Source of the DNA: Watersipora subatra
Taxonomy: Eukaryota; Bryozoa; Gymnolaemata; Cheilostomatida; Watersiporidae
Assembly (NCBI RefSeq): GCF_963576615.1
Contig: NC_088715.1
Span: 26,439,963-26,503,962 of the forward strand
DNA: 64,000 bases
Direction: 5' to 3'
Positions 58,207 to 64,000 of the stretch are shown piece after piece. Each line of letters opens with the position of its first letter. Position 1 is the stretch's first letter. The notes beneath the pieces were generated by a model that saw only the letters and a program-made list of their open reading frames with translations, had not been told where the DNA came from and searched no databases. The translations under genes and the position numbers were made by a program.

Positions 58207-58460
58207 AACATAACAGGCTTTTTAATCTGTGAAACGAGCATGACACCTAATCATTTGCTGGTTTTTAATACTGCGCGTATTAAAATTAAAAACCATCGTC
58301 TTTGACAGAAATTGAACTACAAACTGTTCGGTTACCAAAGGAACATGCTACAAGATTGTGCCACAAAGAAAACATGTCAGAATATCTAACCTGTGAAACG
58401 AGCATCACAAAATTTCATTTTCAAGTTTCGAAGTTGATTGTGTTAAAATTTATAAATGCT

Positions 58461-58467
58461 CGTCCCT

Positions 58468-58517
<50 letters not shown>

Positions 58518-58534
58518 AATTGCACCACAGAGAC
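58461..58534 (-). tRNA. tRNA-Asn(GUU) A179
   Basis: Carries C17U and C11U. Confidence 0.93.
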
Positions 58535-58788
58535 AACATATCAGGTTTTTTAATCTGTGAAACGAGCATGACACCTAATTATTTGCTGGTTTTTAATACT
58601 GCGCTTACTAAAATTAAAAACAATCATCTATGGCCAAAATTGAAATACCAACTGGTTGGTTACCAAACGAACGTGCTGCCAGATAGTGTCACAAAAAAAA
58701 CATGTCAAAATATCAAACCTGTGAAACGAGCAAGACAAAAATTCAATTTCAAGTTTCGAATTTGATTGTGTCAAAATTTACAAATGCT

Positions 58789-58819
58789 CTTCCCTGGGTG
58801 GGCTTGAACCACCAACCTC

Positions 58820-58856
<37 letters not shown>

Positions 58857-58862
58857 AGAGAC
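58789..58862 (-). tRNA. tRNA-Asn(GUU) A180
   Basis: Carries C72A (G1·A72 mismatch) and A43G (U27·G43). Confidence 0.87.
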
Positions 58863-59116
58863 AACATAACAGGTTTTTTAATCTGTGAAACGAGCATGAC
58901 ACCTAATCATTTGCTGGTTTTTAAAATTGTGTGTATTAAAACTAAAAACAATCGTCTATGCGGGAAATTGAACAAACAACTGTTTGGTGACCAACCGAAC
59001 GCGCTACCAGAATGTGCCACAAAGAAAACATGTCAAAATATCTAACCTGTGAAACGAGCAAGACAAAAAGTCATTTTCAAGTTTCGAATTTGATTGTGTC
59101 AAAATTTATAAATGCT

Positions 59117-59129
59117 CGTCCTTGGGTGT

Positions 59130-59168
<39 letters not shown>

Positions 59169-59190
59169 GCACCGATTGCACCACAGAGAC
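59117..59190 (-). tRNA. tRNA-Asn(GUU) A181
   Basis: Carries G68A and C61A (mismatches), A21C, U20a to G and C11U. Confidence 0.77.
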
Positions 59191-59444
59191 AACATATCAG
59201 GTTTTTTAATCTGTGAAACGAGCATGACACCTAATCATTTGCTGGTTTTTAATACTGCGCGTATTAAAATTAAAAACCATCGTCTTTGACAGAAATTGAA
59301 CTACAAACTGGTCGGTTATCAAAGGAACATGATACATGACTGTGCCACAAAAAAAACATGTCAGAATATCTAACCTGTGAAACGAGCAAGACAAAAATTC
59401 AATTTCAAGTTTCGAATTTGATTGTGTCAAAATTTATAAATGCT

Positions 59445-59451
59445 CGTCCCT

Positions 59452-59507
<56 letters not shown>

Positions 59508-59518
59508 ACCACAGAGAC
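59445..59518 (-). tRNA. tRNA-Asn(GUU) A182
   Basis: Carries C11U only. Confidence 0.95.
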
Positions 59519-59772
59519 AACATAACAGGTTTTTTAACCTGTGAAACGAGCATGACACCTAATCATTTGCTGGTTTTTAATACTGCGCGAATTAAAATCA
59601 ATAACCATCGTCTTTGACATAAATTGAACTACAAACTGTTCTGTTACCAAAGGAACATGCTACATGACTGTGCCACAAAGAAAACATGTCAGACTATCTA
59701 ACCTGTGAAACGAGCAAGACAAAAATTCATTTTCAAGTTTCGAATTTGATTGTGTCAAAATTTATAAATGCT

Positions 59773-59779
59773 CATCCCT

Positions 59780-59835
<56 letters not shown>

Positions 59836-59846
59836 ACCACAGAGAC
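59773..59846 (-). tRNA. tRNA-Asn(GUU) A183
   Basis: Carries C72U and C11U. Confidence 0.93.
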
Positions 59847-60100
59847 AACATAACAGGTTTTTCAATCTGTGAAACGAGCATGACACCTAATCATTTGCTG
59901 GATTTTAAAATTGTGTGTATTAAAATTAAAAACAACCGTCTATGACAGAAATTGAACTACCAACTGTTCGGTTACCAAACGAACGCGCTGCCAGAATGTG
60001 CCACAAAGAAAACATGTCAAAATATCTAACTTGTGAAACGAGCAAGACAAAAATTCATTTTCAAGTTTCGAATTTGATTGTGTCAAAATTTATAAGTGCT

Positions 60101-60107
60101 CGTCCCT

Positions 60108-60168
<61 letters not shown>

Positions 60169-60174
60169 AGAGAC
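60101..60174 (-). tRNA. tRNA-Asn(GUU) A184, consensus
   Basis: Identical to the array consensus. Confidence 0.96.
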
Positions 60175-60428
60175 AACATAACAGGCTTTTTAATCTGTGA
60201 AACGAGCATGATACCTAATCATTTGCTGGTTTTTAATACTGCACGTATTAAGATTAAAAACCATCGTCTTTGACAGAAATTGAACTACAAACTGTTCGGT
60301 TAACAAAGGAACATGCTACAAGATTATGCCGCAACGAAAACATGTCAGAATATCTAACCTGTGAAACGAGCAAGACAAAAATTCATTTTCAAGTTTCGAA
60401 TTTGATTGTGTCAAAATTTATAAATGCT

Positions 60429-60435
60429 CGTCCCT

Positions 60436-60496
<61 letters not shown>

Positions 60497-60502
60497 AGAG
60501 AC
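60429..60502 (-). tRNA. tRNA-Asn(GUU) A185, consensus
   Basis: Identical to the array consensus. Confidence 0.96.
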
Positions 60503-60755
60503 AAAATAACAGGTTTTTTAATCTGTGAAACGAGCATGACACCTAATCATTTGCTGGTTTTTAAAATTGTGTGTATTAAAATTAAAAACAATCGTCTATG
60601 CGAGAAATTGAACCAACAACTGTTTAGTGACCAACCGAACGTGCTACCAGAATGTGCCACAAAGAAAACATGTCAAAATATCTAACCTGTGAAACGAGCA
60701 AAACAAAAATCATTTTCAAGTTTCGAAGTTGATTGTGTCAAAATTTATAAATGCT

Positions 60756-60767
60756 CGTCCCTGGGTT

Positions 60768-60812
<45 letters not shown>

Positions 60813-60829
60813 AATTGCGCCACAGAAAC
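60756..60829 (-). tRNA. tRNA-Asn(GUU) A186
   Basis: Same as A158. Confidence 0.85.
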
Positions 60830-61082
60830 AACATAACAGGTTTTTTAATCTGTGAAACGAGCATGACACCTAATCATTTGCTGGTTTTTAAATTTGTGTG
60901 TATTAAAATTAAAAACAATCGTCTATGCGAGAAATTGAACCAACAACTGTTTAGTGACCAACCGAACGTGCTACCAGAATGTGCCACAAAGAAAACATGT
61001 CAAAATATCTAACCTGTGAAACGAGCAAAACAAAAATCATTTTCAAGTTTCGAAATTAATTGTGTCAAAATTTACAAAGGCT

Positions 61083-61156
61083 CGTCTCTGGGTGGGCTTG
61101 AACAACCAACCTTTTGGTTAACAGCCGGACGCGCTAACCGATTGCGCCACAGAGAC
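61083..61156 (-). tRNA. tRNA-Asn(GUU) A187
   Basis: Carries G69A, G52U, G41A and U28C (three mismatches); 5' acceptor strand is consensus, unlike A159. Confidence 0.78.
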
Positions 61157-61410
61157 AACATAACAGGCTTTTTAATCTGTGAAACGAGCATGACACCTAA
61201 TTATTTTCTGGTTTTTAATACTGCGCTTACTAAAATTAAAAACGATCATCTATGGCAAAAATTGGAATACAAACTGGTTGGTCACCAAACGAACGTGCTG
61301 CCAGAATGTGTCAAAAAGAAAACATGTCAAAATATCAAACCTGTGAAACGAGCAAGACAAAAATTCATTTTTAAGTTTCGAATTTGATTGTGTCTAAATT
61401 TATAAATGCT

Positions 61411-61421
61411 CGTCCCTGGGC

Positions 61422-61460
<39 letters not shown>

Positions 61461-61484
61461 ACTAACCGATTGCACCACAGAGAC
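61411..61484 (-). tRNA. tRNA-Asn(GUU) A188
   Basis: Same as A160. Confidence 0.91.
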
Positions 61485-61738
61485 AACATAACAGGTTTTT
61501 TAATCTGTGAAACGAGCATGACACCTAATCATTTGCTGGTTTTTAAAATTGTGTGAATTAAAATTAAAAACAATCGTTTATGCGAGAAATTGAACAAACA
61601 ACTGTTTGGTGACCATCCGAACGCGCTACCAGAATGTGCCACAAAGAAAACATGTCAGAATATGTAACCTGTGAAACGAGCAAGACAAAAATTCATTTTC
61701 AAGTTTCGAATTTGATTGTGTCAAAATTTATAAATGCT

Positions 61739-61763
61739 CGTCCCTGAGTAGGCTCGAACCACA

Positions 61764-61801
<38 letters not shown>

Positions 61802-61812
61802 ACCACAGAGAC
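61739..61812 (-). tRNA. tRNA-Asn(GUU) A189, UUCGAGC T loop
   Basis: Same as A161. Confidence 0.85.
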
Positions 61813-62066
61813 AACATAACAGGTTTTTTAATTTGTGAAACGAGCATGACACCTAATTATTTGCTGGTTTTTAATACTGCGCTTACTAAAATTAAAAACA
61901 ATCATCTATGGCAAAAATTGAAATACCAACTGGTTGGTTACCAAACGAACGTGCTGCCAGAATGTGTCACAAAGTAAACATGTCAAAATATCTAACCTGT
62001 GAAACGAGCAAGACAAAAATTCATTTTTAAGTTTCGAACTTGATTGTGTCAAAATTTACAAAGGCT

Positions 62067-62140
62067 CGTCCCTGAGTGGGCTTGAACCACCAACCTCTCG
62101 GTTAACAGCTGAACGCGCTAACCGAATGCGCCACAGAGAC
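62067..62140 (-). tRNA. tRNA-Asn(GUU) A190
   Basis: Carries C65U, A43G, G30A (A30·C40 mismatch) and A15U. Confidence 0.82.
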
Positions 62141-62394
62141 AACGTAACAGGTTTTTTAATCTGTGAAACGAAGATGACACCTAATTATTTGCTGGTTTTT
62201 AATACTGTGCGATTTAAAATTACAAACAATCGTCTACGGCAGAAATTGAACTAACAACTGTTCGGTTACCAAAGGAACATGCTACAAGAATGTGCCACAA
62301 AGATAACATGTCAGAATATCTAACCTGTGAAACAAGCAAGACAAAAATTCATTTTCAAGTTTCGAATTTGATTGGTTCAAAATTTACAAGGGCT

Positions 62395-62468
62395 CGTCAC
62401 TGGGTGGGCTTGAACCACCAACTTTTCGGTTAACAGCCGAATGCGATAACCGATTGCACCACAGAGAA
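62395..62468 (-). tRNA. tRNA-Asn(GUU) A191
   Basis: Carries G69U, G22U and G1U (three mismatches), G45A, G26A and C11U. Confidence 0.75.
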
Positions 62469-62722
62469 AACATATCAGGCTTTTTAATCTGTGAAACGAA
62501 GATGACACCTAATTATTTGCTGGTTTTTAATACTACGCTTACTAAAATTAAAAACAATCATCTATGGCAGAAATTGAACTACGAACTCTTTGGTTACCAA
62601 ACAAACGCGCTGCCAGAATGTGCCACAAAGAAAACATGTCAAAATATCTAACTTGTGAAACGAGCAAGACAAAAATTCATTTTCAAGTTTCGAATTTGAT
62701 TGTGTCAAAATTTATAAATGCT

Positions 62723-62733
62723 CGTCCCTGGGC

Positions 62734-62778
<45 letters not shown>

Positions 62779-62796
62779 TGATTGCGCCACAGAGAC
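62723..62796 (-). tRNA. tRNA-Asn(GUU) A192
   Basis: Carries A63G and G18A. Confidence 0.87.
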
Positions 62797-63050
62797 AACA
62801 TAACAGGTTTTTCAATCTGTGAAACGAGCATGACACCTAATCATTTGCTGGATTTTAAAATTGTGTGTATTAAAATTAAAAACAACCGTCTATGACAGAA
62901 ATTGAACTACCAACTGTTCGGTTACCAAACGAACGCGCTGCCAGAATGTGCCACAAAAAAAACATGTCAAAATATCTAACTTGTGAAACGAGCAAGACAA
63001 AAATTCATTTTCAAGTTTCGAATTTGATTGTGTCAAAATTTATAAGTGCT

Positions 63051-63057
63051 CGTCCCA

Positions 63058-63112
<55 letters not shown>

Positions 63113-63124
63113 TGCCACAGAGAC
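63051..63124 (-). tRNA. tRNA-Asn(GUU) A193
   Basis: Carries A67U and G12A (mismatches). Confidence 0.83.
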
Positions 63125-63378
63125 AACATAACAGGCTTTTTAATCTGTGAAACGAGCATGACACCTAATCATTTGCTGGTTTTTAATACTGCACGTATTA
63201 AGATTAAAAACCATCGTCTTTGACAGAAATTGAACTACAAACTGTTCGGTTAACAAAGGAACATGCTACAAGATTATGCTACAACGAAAACATGTCAGAA
63301 TATCTAACCTGTGAAACGAGCAAGACAAAAATTCATTTTCAAGTTTCGAATTTGATTGGTTCAAAATTTACAAGGGCT

Positions 63379-63385
63379 CGTCCCT

Positions 63386-63426
<41 letters not shown>

Positions 63427-63452
63427 CCGCTAACCGATTGCACCACAGAGAC
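63379..63452 (-). tRNA. tRNA-Asn(GUU) A194
   Basis: Carries C25G (G10·G25 mismatch) and C11U. Confidence 0.87.
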
Positions 63453-63706
63453 AACATAACAGGCTTTTTAATCTGTGAAACGAGCATGACACCTAATCAT
63501 TTGCTGGTTTTTAATACTGCGCGTATTAAAATTAAAAACCATCGTCTTTGACAGAAATTGAACTGCAAACTGTTCGGTTACCAAAGGAACATGCTACAAG
63601 ATTGTGCCACAAAGAAAACATGTCAGAATATCTAACCTGTGAAACGAGCAAGACAAAAATTCATTTTCAAGTTTCGAGTTTGATTGTGTCAAAATTTATA
63701 AATGCT

Positions 63707-63780
63707 CGTCCCTGGGTGGGCTTGAACCACCAACTTTTCGGTTGACAGCCGAACGCGCTAACCGATTGCGCCGCAGAGAC
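63707..63780 (-). tRNA. tRNA-Asn body with GUC (Asp) anticodon, A195
   Basis: U36C changes the anticodon from GUU to GUC, the only such change in the window. Also G45A and U8C. Body, G73 and all stems are otherwise those of tRNA-Asn. AsnRS reads the anticodon, so charging with Asn should suffer; a scanner would likely label it Asp. Confidence 0.85.
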
Positions 63781-64000
63781 AACATATGAGGTTTTTTAAT
63801 CTGTGAAACGAGCATGACACCTAATCATTTGCTTGTTTTTAAAATGGTGTGTATTAAAATTAAAAACAACCGTCTATGCGAGAAATTGAACCAACAACTG
63901 TTTGGTGACCAACCGAACGTGCTACCAGAATGTGCCACAAAGAAAACATGTCAGAATATCTAACCTGTGAAACGAGCAAGACAAAAATTCATTTTCAAGT

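Larger units (their letters stand above)
60430..61830. repeat. right-hand block, partial copy 3
   Basis: Copies A185-A189 repeat the order A171-A175 (C62A with C3U, G52U, A63G, then the UUCGAGC T loop). A187 differs in its 5' part. A195 at the right edge has the GCCGCAG marker that opens copies 1 and 2. Confidence 0.8.
1..64000 (-). repeat. tRNA-Asn dimeric satellite array (328-bp unit = two 164-bp half-units)
   Basis: The same unit recurs from edge to edge, all copies in one orientation. The 5' ends of successive tRNA-Asn copies are 326-329 bp apart, except two steps of 386 bp. Half A has the tRNA-Asn; half B has a decayed 74-nt tRNA relative starting 164 bp after each A start (for example A at 305, B at 141 and 469). 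Consensus of A on the minus strand: acceptor GTCTCTG/CAGGGAC, D-stem GCGC/GCGC, anticodon stem TTCGG/CCGAA with loop CTGTTAA, T-stem GGTGG/CCACC with loop TTCAAGC, discriminator G73. The acceptor has one U4·G69 wobble. Spacers are AT-rich and hold no other recognisable gene. Length changes in spacers are mostly single bases in A runs. The array is open at both ends of the window. Confidence 0.97.

Noticed and set aside
146-63745. Hundreds of open frames of 60-136 codons recurring through the window, many of 65 or 81 codons.
   Set aside because: They are translations of the same repeat in several frames and on both strands, run through the tRNA sequence, mostly begin at non-ATG codons, and rise or fall with single-base changes between units. 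Nothing resembles a protein domain.
1-64000. A tRNA-derived SINE family.
   Set aside because: Units are strictly head to tail at 328 bp, with no poly-A or LINE-like tail, no target-site duplications and no dispersed insertion. The tRNA is also far closer to a true tRNA than a SINE head usually is.
1-64000. A CRISPR array, because of regular spacing.
   Set aside because: The conserved parts are whole tRNAs and the spacers are homologous to each other, not unique. The genome is eukaryotic.
1-64000. An Entamoeba-type tRNA array.
   Set aside because: Those arrays hold mixed isotypes with short tandem repeats between genes. Here there is one isotype, a decayed partner and no short tandem repeats, and CpG decay suggests a methylating genome.
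1-64000. A centromere.
   Set aside because: The dimeric higher-order layout resembles centromeric satellites, but nothing in the sequence itself, such as a known CENP-B-like box, supports that.
1-64000. 5S rRNA or snRNA genes in the spacers.
   Set aside because: The spacers are AT-rich, homologous between halves, and show no 5S or snRNA motifs on either strand.

Overview
The whole 64,000-base window is one uninterrupted tandem array, and both edges lie inside it. I see no protein gene, no transposon and no unique flank. The repeating unit is about 328 bp and occurs about 195 times, all in one orientation. Each unit contains one recognisable nuclear, eukaryotic-type tRNA-Asn (anticodon GUU) on the minus strand: 74 nt with discriminator G73, no encoded CCA, no intron, and internal A and B boxes. 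Copies are named A1 (cut by the left edge) to A195. Standard tRNA numbering is used in every entry, and changes are relative to the array consensus, which copies A3, A5, A118, A149, A184 and A185 match exactly.

The 328-bp unit is itself a dimer of two 164-bp half-units. Half A carries the good tRNA-Asn. Half B carries, exactly 164 bp away and in the same register, a 74-nt decayed relative of the same tRNA with broken stems, a degraded B box and GGU in the anticodon position. The spacers of the two halves also align. This is therefore a higher-order satellite made from an old tRNA-gene duplication: one sister stayed close to a functional tRNA, the other decayed, and the pair was amplified together.

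Layout. Positions 1-26,000 hold the more heterogeneous units, including two very divergent copies (8,180 and 10,146), two units lengthened by about 58 bp (near 14.4 and 16.1 kb), and a 1.44-kb segment repeated at 1,641-bp offset (10.8-13.8 kb). From about 26,000 to 50,600 the array consists of recent nested segment duplications: a 9-unit block of 2,948 bp in tandem, a 27-unit block at 8,849-bp offset, and a 4-unit block of 1,312 bp inside the second copy. From about 50,600 to 64,000 a third block recurs at 50.6, 55.2 and (in part) 60.4 kb. Several duplication junctions fall inside the tRNA sequence and give chimeric tRNA copies.

Organism. The tRNA body is of the animal/vertebrate-like cytosolic tRNA-Asn type; as I remember the human gene, the consensus differs from it only at position 57 (A for G). 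All seven CpG sites of the tRNA show both possible CpG transitions among the copies, which points to a eukaryote with cytosine methylation. An animal is the best guess; I cannot name the species. The spacers are AT-rich. Whether any copy is expressed cannot be told from sequence; many keep a closed cloverleaf, both promoter boxes and a downstream T run.
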